From contig OY729512.2 of the NCBI GenBank assembly GCA_963422445.2, positions 248,001 to 312,000 on the forward strand: a stretch of 64,000 nucleotides of DNA, written 5' to 3'. Both the position numbers and the translations under genes were made by a program. Positions 1 to 8,240 of this stretch are shown one piece after another; positions within the stretch are counted from its first letter, which is position 1; each line of letters opens with the position of its first letter. Origin of the DNA: G963422445 sp963422445 (lineage in GTDB: Bacteria > Pseudomonadota > Alphaproteobacteria > Thalassobaculales > Thalassobaculaceae). The notes below the pieces were generated by a model. It saw only the letters and a list, made by a program, of their open reading frames with translations. It was not told where the DNA came from and made no database searches.

Positions 1-281
1 AATCCGGTGCCGACACCGAAGTCGATACGCCCCGGCGCCAGCCGGTTGAGCGATGCCAGCGCATTGGCCGCTACCGGCGCAATCCGGTTGGATGGAATGA
101 GGACCCCCGTGCCCAACCGGATCCGGCTGGTCTTCACGGCTGTCGCCCCCATCGCCACGAAACAATCAGCGCTCAGCATCTGGGTGTCGTAAAACCAGGC
201 GCTGGTAAATCCCAGGGCTTCGGCCCGCTCCACGACCTTCCAGGAGTCCGCCGCCGTCGCCAGGGCAATTCCGAAATCCAT
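1..281 (-). CDS. LLM-class (luciferase-like) flavin-dependent oxidoreductase, 3' part outside window
   Basis: Only the first 93 codons lie in the window and the gene reads leftward off the edge. The protein starts MDFGIALATAADSW and continues with FYDTQML, TSRIRLGTGV and NRLAPGRIDFGVGTG, the strand-helix pattern of the bacterial luciferase-like TIM-barrel monooxygenases that use F420H2 or FMNH2. The start is supported by GGGAGGA about 8 nt upstream. It follows the acyl-CoA dehydrogenase by 30 nt on the same strand, so the two are probably one transcript and may act on the same CoA ester or its precursor (inference). Cofactor and substrate cannot be told from this fragment. Confidence 0.8.
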   Translation of the reverse strand, partial: MDFGIALATAADSWKVVERAEALGFTSAWFYDTQMLSADCFVAMGATAVKTSRIRLGTGVLIPSNRIAPVAANALASLNRLAPGRIDFGVGTG

Positions 282-311
282 CACCGTATCCTCCCGATGA
301 AGCCGGAGGCC

Positions 312-1463
312 TCAGCTCACCGTCGCGAGCAGATCCCGGCTGATGATCTCCTTCATGATTTCCGAAGAGCCGCCGGCAATCCGCGACATCCGTGCATCGG
401 CCCAGGCCTTGGCAATCGGAACATCCCACATGTAGCCGTAGCCGCCATGCAATTGCAGGCAGTCGTCGACAATCTGGTTCAGGGTTTCGGTGCTGTACAG
501 TTTTGCCGCGGCGGCATCTTCCGACGACAACGCGCCAGCGACATGCAGCGCAATGCACCGGTCAATGAAAGCGCGGGTCACCATGGCCTGCGTCTTGATC
601 TCCGCCAGCTTGAACCTTGAGTTCTGGAAATCGACAATCCGGCGTCCGAAGGCTTTGCGGTCCGCAGTATAGCGCACGGTCTCCGACAGCGCCGCTTCAA
701 TGGCGGTAGCGCAGCGGATCGCAACCACGAGCCGTTCCTGCGTCAGCTGTTCCATCAATTGCACGAAACCCCGGCCTTCCGTACCCAGAAGATTGGTGAT
801 CGGAACCCGGACGTCCCGGAAGAACAGTTCCGACGTGTCCTGTGCCTTGCAGCCGATCTTGTCGAGATTACGGCCGCGATCAAATCCCTCACGGTCACCT
901 TCAACGAGAATCAACGATACGCCCTTGCCGCCGAGTGTCGGATCCGTCTTGCAGGCAACGATGTAAAGATCGGCAATCTGGCCATTCGAAATATAGAGCT
1001 TCTGACCGTTGATCACGAAATGATTGCCGTCGCGGTCGGCACGGGTCTGGATACCCTGCAGGTCGGATCCGGCTGACGGTTCGGTCATGCCGATTGCGGT
1101 GACGGTGTCCCCCGACACGACCCGAGGCAGCCATTCGCGCTTCTGATCTTCCGATCCATAGGCCTGCAGATAGGGCACAATGATGTCGGAATGCAGGGGG
1201 AAGGCCGGACCGCTCGCCCCGACGCGGGCAAGTTCCTCGATCACCACGGTGCTGTGCAGGAAATCTCCGCCGGGACCACCATAATCTTCCGGCACCGAGC
1301 AGCAAAGCAGGCCTTGTTTTCCGGCCTTGCGCCAGAGGTCGCGATCGACAATTCCGGCTTGTTCCCATTCCGCGTGATGGGGAACGATTTCGGTCTCGAC
1401 AAAACGCCGCACGGCGTGCCGGAAAACGTCATGTTCTTCCGAAAACAGTGTTCTTGGCAGCAT
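312..1463 (-). CDS. Acyl-CoA dehydrogenase (long-chain type)
   Basis: A 383-residue flavoprotein that would oxidise an acyl-CoA to the 2-enoyl-CoA, passing electrons to ETF. It has the usual three-domain ACAD length. Visible motifs are MTEPSAGSDL (residues 126-135, FAD/substrate contact), RKAFGRRI, LHGGYGYM and the C-terminal AGGSSEIMKEII. The usual glutamate of the short- and medium-chain enzymes is replaced by glycine in that C-terminal motif, whereas QERL (E243) matches the catalytic glutamate position of the long-chain acyl-CoA dehydrogenases, so a long-chain or bulky acyl substrate is inferred. The reading frame is open upstream to 1616, but homology begins at MLPRTLFSEEH, so the start at 1463 was chosen. 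The downstream neighbour is the luciferase-like oxidoreductase. Confidence 0.88.
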   Translation of the reverse strand: MLPRTLFSEEHDVFRHAVRRFVETEIVPHHAEWEQAGIVDRDLWRKAGKQGLLCCSVPEDYGGPGGDFLHSTVVIEELARVGASGPAFPLHSDIIVPYLQAYGSEDQKREWLPRVVSGDTVTAIGMTEPSAGSDLQGIQTRADRDGNHFVINGQKLYISNGQIADLYIVACKTDPTLGGKGVSLILVEGDREGFDRGRNLDKIGCKAQDTSELFFRDVRVPITNLLGTEGRGFVQLMEQLTQERLVVAIRCATAIEAALSETVRYTADRKAFGRRIVDFQNSRFKLAEIKTQAMVTRAFIDRCIALHVAGALSSEDAAAAKLYSTETLNQIVDDCLQLHGGYGYMWDVPIAKAWADARMSRIAGGSSEIMKEIISRDLLATVS

Positions 1464-1785
1464 CGACCAAGCCCTTTCCCGAGGTCGCGCGCGGCCTTGC
1501 CTTGTCGCCGCAGAATGACCGGGCCATGTGGCCCGGTTCCGGCCAGATTGATGCAACGCGGTGCGAGACCAGCATGCGAGGTCCATTCTATAGCCTCGTG
1601 CCGACCGCGAATGCAAATATCGTCAGACTGGACCGGTACGATCCGGTGACAGAATCGTTCACGATCGGGCGCGTCATTGACCCCGACCCGATCGCCCGGC
1701 CAATGGCATCCTTTTACTGCAAAATTTCTCAAATGAGGCCCCTTGGCCCAAAAACGATACAAATCAATGCGCAACAGCCCGGCCC
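1464..1785. other. Non-coding stretch upstream of the acyl-CoA dehydrogenase
   Basis: About 320 nt without a convincing gene. It should hold the promoter for the leftward acyl-CoA dehydrogenase/oxidoreductase pair, but no clear -35/-10 or operator was recognised. Its right edge (about 1766-1787) resembles sequence next to the second methylase copy (28199-28219) and so probably belongs to the methylase repeat that IS630 copy A has split. Confidence 0.5.
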
Positions 1786-1787
1786 TA

Positions 1788-2965
1788 GTGTCCTGATTCC
1801 AAAGTTCGTACCGTTATGATGTTGCGGCTGCAGCGGTTTCGAGGGTCCTGAGGCAGAAGCGCTTGATGGACGCCAGGATTTCATCGGCTGTCTTGTGCCA
1901 GCGGAAGGGCTTGGGGTCCTCGTTGACGGTGTCGATGTACCCGGTGATCGCCTGCTCCAGCTCGACGGTCGATCGGTGAACCCCGCGCCGGATCTGCTTC
2001 TCTGTCAGATCGGCGAAGAAGCGCTCGACTTGGTTGAGCCACGAGGCAGAGGTCGGGGTGAAGTGAACATGCCAGCGCGGTCGCCGGGCGAACCAGTCGC
2101 GGATCGTCTTCGTCTTGTGGGTCGAGTAGTTGTCCATGACGATGTGGATCTCGAGGTCGGGCGGCACGTTGGCCTCGACGTGATCCAGGAACTTGCGGAA
2201 CTCCACGCTGCGGTGGCGCCGATAGCACTGTCCGATGACCTTGCCTGTGGCGACGTCAAGGGCTGCGAAGAGCGAGGTCGTGCCGTTGCGCTTGTAATCG
2301 TGAGTGCGCCGCTCGACCTGCCCCGGGCGCAGCGGCAGCAGCGGCTGGGTGCGATCGAGGGCCTGAACCTGCGATTTCTCGTCCACGCAGAGGACCATGG
2401 CATGCTGCGGCGGGTCCACGTAGAGCCCCACGATGTCGCGCGTCTTGTCCACGAAGTAGGGGTCTGCCGAGAGCTTGAAGGTCTCGCTCCTGTGCGGCTG
2501 AAGGGAAAAGGCTCGCCAGATGCGGTTGACCGTCGACGGCGCATACCCCGTCGCCTGCGCCATCGAGCGCGTGCTCCATTGGGTCGCGTCACGAGGCTTC
2601 TCCTCAAGCGTCTTGCGCACCACCTCGGCCACGGCGTCGTCATCGATGCGCCGGGGACGGCCGGAGCGCGGCTCGTCGTCAAGCCCGTCAAGACGATGCT
2701 CTGCGAAGCGATTGCGCCACTTCCTGGCGGTCTGGCTGGTCACGCCCAGCACGCTCCCAATCTGCACATTGGTAAGCCCTTCGGCCGCCAGCAGCACGAT
2801 GTGCGCCCGATCGGACAGGCCTCGCCAGACTTTGCGCCCGCGCGCCAGCCGCTCAAGCTCGTTGCGCTCGTCCGCGCTCAGCTTGATCTCCACCGAAAGT
2901 CGCATCACCATGCCCCCCGAATCGACACCACCCCCTTAACAATACGAACTTTGCGTACAGGACAC
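1788..2965 (-). mobile_element. IS630-family element, copy A (intact)
   Basis: The 1178-bp element is bounded by TA on both sides (1786-1787 and 2966-2967), the target duplication expected for IS630. Terminal inverted repeats begin GTGTCCTG and share an inner CAAAGTTCGTA block. It carries one complete transposase. A copy at 30738-31915 differs at only two positions I could see (1986 and 2525 in this copy), and a third, truncated copy lies at 4628-6544. The element sits inside the repeat that contains the adenine methylase, separating about 20 nt of that repeat (1766-1787) from the rest. Confidence 0.93.
1814..2911 (-). CDS. IS630-family transposase (copy A)
   Basis: This 365-residue DDE transposase has an N-terminal helix-turn-helix region (ERLARGRKVWRGLSDRA, then GVTSQTARKWRNRF), a second winged-helix-like segment (GYAPSTVNRIWRAF), and a C-terminal catalytic core. 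The triad can be placed as D177 in VLCVDEKSQ, D260 in HIVMDNYSTH and E296 in LNQVERFF. No stop or frameshift interrupts it, and a near-identical copy elsewhere in the window argues that it is, or was recently, active. It fills almost the whole element, leaving about 26-54 nt at each end for the inverted repeats. Confidence 0.95.
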   Translation of the reverse strand: MVMRLSVEIKLSADERNELERLARGRKVWRGLSDRAHIVLLAAEGLTNVQIGSVLGVTSQTARKWRNRFAEHRLDGLDDEPRSGRPRRIDDDAVAEVVRKTLEEKPRDATQWSTRSMAQATGYAPSTVNRIWRAFSLQPHRSETFKLSADPYFVDKTRDIVGLYVDPPQHAMVLCVDEKSQVQALDRTQPLLPLRPGQVERRTHDYKRNGTTSLFAALDVATGKVIGQCYRRHRSVEFRKFLDHVEANVPPDLEIHIVMDNYSTHKTKTIRDWFARRPRWHVHFTPTSASWLNQVERFFADLTEKQIRRGVHRSTVELEQAITGYIDTVNEDPKPFRWHKTADEILASIKRFCLRTLETAAAATS

Positions 2966-3055
2966 TAGTTCTCGATGACCATGAATGTCCCGGATGGGAG
3001 AGATCCCGGGCCCGCGAAGGCCCGGCAGAGGCGGCGAGATCCTCCGTCCAACCCA

Positions 3056-3721
3056 TTACGGCGTTTCGGCTTCGACAGCCATCATGGCGGCCAACACCGC
3101 AAGACGTTCGCCCGGCGGTAGCGCCGCGTAGAGCCGGCCCCAGTTGGCCGCCCTGCGCTTGATGCGCTGGCGATCGGTGAAGTTGCGCCCGGCGCAGCTC
3201 GCCCAGTGCACCCGGTCGGGCGCGAAGTTGAACCACACGACCTCGGTCCGCACCACGCCCTGGGTGACCACCTGCATCTCCAGCCGGCGCCAGCCAGCCA
3301 GCGCCGCGTCATACAGCGACGAGGGATGACCCGAGACCATCACCTGACAGGGCAGCCGCTTGAGCCGATCCAGAAGCGCGACATGGTCGGCCTCCGTGTA
3401 ATCAAAGCGATAGCGCCGGGCTGACCGCCGGGTCGCCTGCAGATACGGCGGATCACTGTAGACCAGCTCCCGGCCGGAGAACGGAAACGACGACAGAAAG
3501 GCATGCGCACAGCCATGCACCAACTCGACCGGATGGTCACAGACAAAGGCCTCGAGCGCCTGGATGTCGCGGTCGATGCCGATCGAGCGCAGGGACGGCG
3601 ACTTGCGCATCATCAACGCACCGCCCCCCAGATGACTTTCGATGTAGACATCGTGCGGCGGCATCAGCGCAATCAGCGTCTGGCACAAACCCGCCGTCGC
3701 CTTCGATCCGAAATACCCCAT
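3056..3721 (-). CDS. Orphan DNA adenine methylase (D12 class), intact copy
   Basis: A 221-residue protein with the Dam/D12 class signature: MGYFGSKATAG at the N-terminus (the FxGxK-type AdoMet loop), YIESHLGGGALMMRK (motif I) and SDPPYL near residue 108 (catalytic DPPY, motif IV). It would transfer a methyl group from AdoMet to N6 of adenine in DNA; the recognised sequence is unknown. The start is supported by GGAG 6 nt upstream. No restriction endonuclease gene is adjacent. A frameshifted copy lies at 28310-28945 and part of a third at the right window edge. All three are beside IS66-family sequence, and similarity between copies 1 and 2 continues about 110 nt past the stop codon, so the repeated unit is larger than the gene. 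At 221 residues it is shorter than a typical Dam. Confidence 0.85.
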   Translation of the reverse strand: MGYFGSKATAGLCQTLIALMPPHDVYIESHLGGGALMMRKSPSLRSIGIDRDIQALEAFVCDHPVELVHGCAHAFLSSFPFSGRELVYSDPPYLQATRRSARRYRFDYTEADHVALLDRLKRLPCQVMVSGHPSSLYDAALAGWRRLEMQVVTQGVVRTEVVWFNFAPDRVHWASCAGRNFTDRQRIKRRAANWGRLYAALPPGERLAVLAAMMAVEAETP

Positions 3722-3786
3722 CTGTCGCTCCAGTCATACGAGAGCGCAACCCATAGACCGGCGATTCTGTAACGTCAACAATAAAC

Positions 3787-3857
3787 AGGGACTCGACGAC
3801 CACACCAGCACTCACAATTGTACCGCCACCGCCAGCAACGCAGAACCTGGGCAGTTA
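3787..3857 (-). repeat. IS66-like left-end remnant
   Basis: About 70 nt resemble the end of the IS66 remnant at 44250-44321: both share the block CCGCCACCG-CAGCAACG followed about 13 nt later by GGGCAGTTA. The fragment lies 65 nt upstream of the methylase start, in the position where an IS66-type left end would be if the methylase were inside such an element. Identity by eye is about 70 percent with small gaps, so the call is moderate. Confidence 0.45.
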
Positions 3858-3897
3858 AGCGGTTTTTTCATCGACGGCGAAAAACTGCTTAACTGCC
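3850..3897. repeat. 48-nt palindrome / strong hairpin
   Basis: Arms 3850-3867 and 3880-3897 are complementary over 18 bp (one G-T pair) around a 12-nt loop. Each arm reads GGCAGTTAAGC plus a run of five T on its own strand. The left arm overlaps the IS66-like end. It could be two facing IS ends, a bidirectional terminator or a small mobile palindrome; nothing in the sequence decides between these. Confidence 0.7.
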
Positions 3898-3913
3898 TCG
3901 CGGCAAGATCTCA

Positions 3914-4627
3914 GAGCCTGACCTAAAACTGGTTGGGTGGTCTCGCATGGTGTATCTTCGTGGGTGAACACTCACACCATGGGGCACATCATGCCCTGGA
4001 ACGAGACGACCCGGAAGCAGTATAGCCGGAGCGTTACGAAAGCGATCTGACCGATGCCGGGTGAGCCTTGCCGGACCCGCTTCTTCCACCGTCGCGCCGG
4101 CTTGGTCGTTCCCGTCAGGTGGATCTGCGCGACGTGGTGAACGTGATCGCCTGCATGCTCTGGACAGGGTGCAGTTGGCGGACATTACCGAAGGATTTCC
4201 CGGCATTTACGACGGTTCAGACCTATTTCGACGCGTGGTTCCGGTCGGGGGTCCTGAAGCAGGTTTGCGCCCGTTTTACGACGCTCGAGCGGCTCCGGTC
4301 GGGGCGTAGTGCGGACCCGAGCGCGGCCATCATCGACAGTCGGAGCGTGCCGACGCTCGAAGCGGGCAGCGAGGGATGCGGCGACGATGCCGGCAACACG
4401 CTTGCCGCCCAGGTCCATCCGGCGCATATCCAGGACCGGGATGGCGCGCGTCCCTTGTTGCCGGTGTTGCAGGCCGGTCAGAGCACGGTGCAGATCGTGT
4501 TTGCCGACGGCGCCTATGGCGGCGACAAGCTGGCAAGCACGCTCAAGGAAGCGAATTGCCCGGTCACTGTGAAGGTCATCGGAAAACCCAAGGATACCAA
4601 GGGGACCGTCGTCATGTCCCGGCGCTA
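3914..4627 (+). pseudogene. Decayed IS5-family (IS427-like) element, copy 1
   Basis: The left end GAGCCTGACCT and the frame starting near MPWNE match the element at 33375-34269. Small deletions after the start (around 4026-4065) shift the frame, so the longest open piece (4068-4628) lacks the true N-terminus. Catalytic-core pieces IIDSRSVPTLEA and VFADGAYGG remain, but the third residue is lost because IS630 copy B begins at 4628. The intact copy reads TGG at the point where TAG now precedes the IS630 end, so a G-to-A change probably created the TA target first. Like copy 2 it lacks the stretch normally found between the first two catalytic aspartates. Confidence 0.8.
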
Positions 4628-4724
4628 GTGTCCTGATTCCAAAGTTCGTACCGTTATGATGTTGCGGCTGCAGCGGTTTCGAGGGTCCTGAGGCAGAAGC
4701 GCTTGATGGACGCCAGGATTTCAT

Positions 4725-5943
4725 ACCAAACGCAAGTCATATGAACCGATACAGTGAGGCATCGGGATCAGCACGATGGGGCTACGGCCCAGCTGCGCCG
4801 GGTCGTATTGGTGATGACGTCGGGCTGGTCGGTCAGCCATTGCCACCCCGTCCAGCAGGCGTCCCTCAGGGCGGAGACATTCTTGAACACGCGGTTGGCG
4901 AAGCGGTTCGATTTCAGGAACAGAATGATCTGCTCCATCGGATTGAGTTCCGGACTGTAGGGCGGCAGATGCACGAGCGTCAGGTTGGGGGGAACGAGAA
5001 GGTCGCCCGAGCGATGCCAGCCCGCCCCGTCCAGCACAATCACGCCGTGCGCACCCGGCGCCACGGCCGCGCCGATCGCCGCCAGATGCTCGTTCATCGA
5101 CGCCGTGTTCGCCCTGTCCGCCACGTGGGCGATGCCGACGCCGCGCTCTGCGCAGGTGGCGCCGAACAGATAGACGTAGCCATAGCGATGGTCGCGCACG
5201 ATGCGCGGACGCTGCTTCCCATTCGCCCAGACCCGTGTCGTCATCCCCTTCTGGCCGATGCGCGCTTCGTCCTGGAACCAGATTTCTATCGGACCCGCCA
5301 GCGCCTCAGAGCTGAGCGCCGACGTCAACTGTGCCTCGAACTCCGCCACGAACGACCTCTGCCGCTCCGCGTCGGCTTTGGGGTGGACCGGCCGCCCCGA
5401 GACAAAGCGAAACCCGGCCCTTCGGAGCATCATACGGGCACCGCTCTCCGTATAGATGACCCCGAAGGCCTCCTCGATTTTCCGTACGATGTCCTGAACG
5501 CGCCAGCGCGTCACACCGTCCCGCTCAAGCTCGGGACCCGCCTCGATCCAGGCGCCGATCTCGGCGATCTGCGCGTCCGTCAACCGGCCCTCGCTCCCGC
5601 CGCGCGGGAGATCCGCGAGGCCGTCGAAGCCCTCCGTGTTGTAGCGCAACACCCAGTCGCGCAGGATTTGAAGCTCCATGCCCTGCGCCCGAGCCGCCTC
5701 CGTGCGAGACGCACCCTCCATGATCATGGCGAGCGCACGCGCGCGCGACGCTTGCTTCGCGTCCCCGCAGTGCCTCGAAAGCGCGTGGAGCTCGTCCGCT
5801 GTGTGTGCCGTCCAGGTTATCGGCGTTGCCGCACTCATCGTCATCCTCCGGCGCTGGTGAGTCGATCACCACAGTCTATGAAGGTCGTCCGGACCGTCAC
5901 CCCAACATATTGGGATGGTGAGTCAATTTGGAGCGCGCTTGGT
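4725..5943 (-). mobile_element. Second type of IS630-family element (IS630-B), intact, inside copy B
   Basis: About 1.2 kb, with ends that read ACCAAACGC on the left and, inverted, ACCAAGCGC on the right. TA dinucleotides bound it at 4724-4725 and 5943-5944, but the interrupted host sequence has no TA here; instead the 4-bp TCAT occurs on both sides (4721-4724 and 5945-5948). It holds one complete transposase unlike that of copies A to C. Confidence 0.85.
4768..5838 (-). CDS. IS630-family transposase (type B)
   Basis: A 356-residue transposase with an N-terminal helix-turn-helix (ASRTEAARAQGMELQILRDWVLRY), a linker with GARMMLRRAGF, and the DDE core: D in IWFQDEARIGQKG, D in VIVLDGAGWHRS and E in PELNPMEQIILFLK. 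GGAGG lies 6-7 nt before the second ATG (5838); the first ATG (5844) would directly abut it, so 5838 was chosen. It is unrelated in detail to the other IS630 transposases of the window and shows no frameshift. Confidence 0.92.
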   Translation of the reverse strand: MSAATPITWTAHTADELHALSRHCGDAKQASRARALAMIMEGASRTEAARAQGMELQILRDWVLRYNTEGFDGLADLPRGGSEGRLTDAQIAEIGAWIEAGPELERDGVTRWRVQDIVRKIEEAFGVIYTESGARMMLRRAGFRFVSGRPVHPKADAERQRSFVAEFEAQLTSALSSEALAGPIEIWFQDEARIGQKGMTTRVWANGKQRPRIVRDHRYGYVYLFGATCAERGVGIAHVADRANTASMNEHLAAIGAAVAPGAHGVIVLDGAGWHRSGDLLVPPNLTLVHLPPYSPELNPMEQIILFLKSNRFANRVFKNVSALRDACWTGWQWLTDQPDVITNTTRRSWAVAPSC

Positions 5944-6544
5944 ATCATCGGCTGTCTTGTGCCAGCGGAAGGGCTTGGGGTCCTCGTTGACGGTGTCGAT
6001 GTACCCGGTGATCGCCTGCTCCAGCTCGACGGTCGATCGGTGAACCCCGCGCCGGATCTGCTTCTCTGTCAGATCGGCGAAGAAGCGCTCGACTTGGTTG
6101 AGCCACGAGGCAGAGGTCGGGGTGAAGTGAACATGCCAGCGCGGTCGCCGGGCGAACCAGTCGCGGATCGTCTTCGTCTTGTGGGTCGAGTAGTTGTCCA
6201 TGACGATGTGGATCTCGAGGTCGGGCGGCACGTTAGCCTCGACGTGATCCAGGAACTTGCGGAACTCCACGCTGCGGTGGCGCCGATAGCACTGTCCGAT
6301 GACCTTGCCTGTGGCGACGTCAAGGGCTGCGAAGAGCGAGGTCGTGCCGTTGCGCTTGTAATCGTGAGTGCGCCGCTCGACCTGCCCCGGGCGCAGCGGC
6401 AGCAGCGGCTGGGTGCGATCGAGGGCCTGAACCTGCGATTTCTCGTCCACGCAGAGGACCATGGCATGCTGCGGCGGGTCCACGTAGAGCCCCACGATGT
6501 CGCGCGTCTTGTCCACGAAGTAGGGGTCTGCCGAGAGCTTGAAG

Positions 6545-6811
6545 CCACCACCCCCGCGGCGCGGCTGCTCAGTCGCCAAAGTAACTGGGGGTTGTGTCTT
6601 CGACGGGTGACGCGTGGAGTGGTTGCCGGTGGGGCAGGCGAGGCCGTAAGAGCAATGGCGTGCGCGAGCACCCGTCTTGAAGCTTGGCCCGAACCGTGAT
6701 CGGCTTCTGTCACTGATGGCACGGGTTCGCCCGTGACCTCGTTCAAGAGATTGAGACTTCGCCGCGGTTCCTCCCCACCCACAACGTCAATGGAGTTTGG
6801 GAGGGCTCTCG
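6545..6811 (+). ncRNA. IS110 non-coding leader, candidate bridge-RNA locus
   Basis: This 267-nt stretch between the element's left edge and the transposase start has no gene. It includes a stable hairpin with a TTCG tetraloop (CACGGG, 6720-6725, pairing with CCCGTG, 6730-6735) and other GC-rich segments. In IS110-group elements the non-coding left end is known to encode the bridge RNA that guides the recombinase, so a structured RNA here is expected from family knowledge. The guide loops were not identified, and the call is inference from position and size. Confidence 0.4.
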
Positions 6812-8236
6812 ATGCCGAGCAAGCGGAGAAGGAGGCAGCGCCTCAAGGTGGTACACCCGGATTGCGCCGGGATCGACATCGGCAAGGACCGGCACTTCGT
6901 AGCGGTCGATCCGGAGAGAGCCGAGGAACCGGTGAGAGAGTTCGGCGCGTTCACGCGCGACCTGGATGCGATGGCCGAGTGGCTCAAGTCGTGCGATGTG
7001 ACGAAGGTGGCGATGGAGTCGACCTCGGTCTACTGGATCCCGGTTTACGAGGTCCTGGAGCGAGCCGGGTTCGAGGTGATGCTGGTGCCGCCTCGGATGA
7101 CGAAGCAGATCGGCGGGCGCAAGAGCGACGTGCTGGACTGCCAGTGGATCTGGCAGTTGATGTCCTTCGGCCTTCTGCGTGGCGCCTTCCGGCCGGGCGA
7201 CGCGATCTGCCCGTTGCGCTCCTTCATGCGTCAGGCGAAGCAGTTGATCGAGGACCGCTCTCGCTGCGTGCTGCACATGCAGAAGGCGCTGACCCAGATG
7301 AACGTGCGTCTGGACTCGGTGATCAGCGACATCATGGGGAAGACGGGTGAGCGCATCCTGCGGGCGATCGTCGCCGGCGAGCGCGACCCCCAGCGGCTGG
7401 CCTCGCTTCGCGACCGGCGGATCAAGGCCAGCGCCGACACGATTGCCGCGAGCCTGGAGGGCACCTGGCGCGAGGAGCACCTGTTTGCCCTGGAGCAGGC
7501 GATGCAGCGCCACGACTTCCTGGAGCAGCAGATCGCGGCGTGCGAGGCGCGGATCATGGCAGAGGTTGAGCACCTGACCCCGCCGGACGATGCGACCGAT
7601 GACGGTACGCCCGACGACACTCCCAGTGACGGATCGTCGGGCACGGCGTCGAACGAGACCCCGAACAGCAGCGGCAGGACGCTCCGCGGGCAGGATAAGG
7701 CCATGGCTGTGGCGCTGAACAAGATGATGGGGGTCGATCTCACCGCGATCCCGACCGTCGGCATCACCACCGCCCTGGTGATCGCTGCCGAGATCGGCCC
7801 TGACTTCTCCGCCTTCCCCTCCGCACAGCACTTCAGTTCCTGGCTGGGGCTGGCGCCGGGGACCAGGATCAGCGGCGGCAAACCGTTGCCGGGCCGTGGA
7901 CCCAGGGTGGTCAACCGGGTTGGCCAGGCGCTGCGCATGGCGGCCATGACCGCTCGCTCCAGCCAAACCTTCATTGGCGCCAAGCACCGCAGCCGCCTCG
8001 CCCGGATGGACACGAACGTCGCGATTGTCGCCACCGCCCGAGAACTCGCCTGCCTGATCTACCTGATGGTGACCCGCGGCCAGCAATATGCCGAGAAGGG
8101 GATGGAGGTCTACGAAAGCCGACGCCTGGACCGCAAGTTCTCCTCGCTCCGTCGACAGGCCAAGAAGCTCGGCTTCCAACTGCTCGAGATCGGCGACGAC
8201 AACAAAAACACAAGTGCTGCTATGTCAATGGCTTAG
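6812..8236 (+). CDS. IS110-family transposase (DEDD recombinase)
   Basis: A 474-residue protein with an N-terminal RuvC-like DEDD domain: D22 in GIDIGKD, E69 in AMESTSVYW, and D106/D109 in KSDVLDCQW. After a helical linker and an acidic, low-complexity insert (PPDDATDDGTPDDTPSDG, about residues 255-275) comes the C-terminal transposase_20-type domain with IPTVGITTALVIAAEIG and the SSWLGLAPGTRISGG segment that carries the nucleophilic serine. The ATG at 6812 has GGGAGGG 7 nt upstream and is preferred to the in-frame TTG at 6797. It would cut and rejoin DNA guided by the element's own RNA. No frameshift is seen. Confidence 0.93.
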   Translation: MPSKRRRRQRLKVVHPDCAGIDIGKDRHFVAVDPERAEEPVREFGAFTRDLDAMAEWLKSCDVTKVAMESTSVYWIPVYEVLERAGFEVMLVPPRMTKQIGGRKSDVLDCQWIWQLMSFGLLRGAFRPGDAICPLRSFMRQAKQLIEDRSRCVLHMQKALTQMNVRLDSVISDIMGKTGERILRAIVAGERDPQRLASLRDRRIKASADTIAASLEGTWREEHLFALEQAMQRHDFLEQQIAACEARIMAEVEHLTPPDDATDDGTPDDTPSDGSSGTASNETPNSSGRTLRGQDKAMAVALNKMMGVDLTAIPTVGITTALVIAAEIGPDFSAFPSAQHFSSWLGLAPGTRISGGKPLPGRGPRVVNRVGQALRMAAMTARSSQTFIGAKHRSRLARMDTNVAIVATARELACLIYLMVTRGQQYAEKGMEVYESRRLDRKFSSLRRQAKKLGFQLLEIGDDNKNTSAAMSMA

Positions 8237-8240
8237 AGAC

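Larger units (their letters stand above)
4628..6544 (-). mobile_element. IS630-family element copy B, interrupted and truncated
   Basis: The sequence equals the left 693 nt of copy A (1788-2480), split at 4724/5945 by another IS630-type element and ending abruptly at 6544, where the IS110 element begins. The transposase remnant (about 5945-6544, minus strand) keeps the whole catalytic core but lacks its N-terminal DNA-binding half and its C-terminal codons are on the other side of the insertion. It is therefore dead. One substitution relative to copy A was noticed at 6235. Confidence 0.9.
6545..8240 (+). mobile_element. IS110-family element
   Basis: A single complete IS110 transposase is preceded by about 267 nt and followed by only a few nt of non-coding DNA. 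The left boundary is where homology to IS630 copy B stops (6544); the right boundary is where IS1595 homology starts (about 8241). There are no inverted repeats, as is normal for IS110. The long non-coding side upstream of the gene is the arrangement of the IS110 group rather than of the IS1111 group. Confidence 0.85.

Noticed and set aside
4741..6699. Plus-strand open frame of 652 codons (and similar 357-codon frames at 1895-2968 and 30845-31918)
   Set aside because: They run antisense to IS630 transposases, have no family motifs, and owe their length to the GC-rich codon pattern of the real gene on the other strand.
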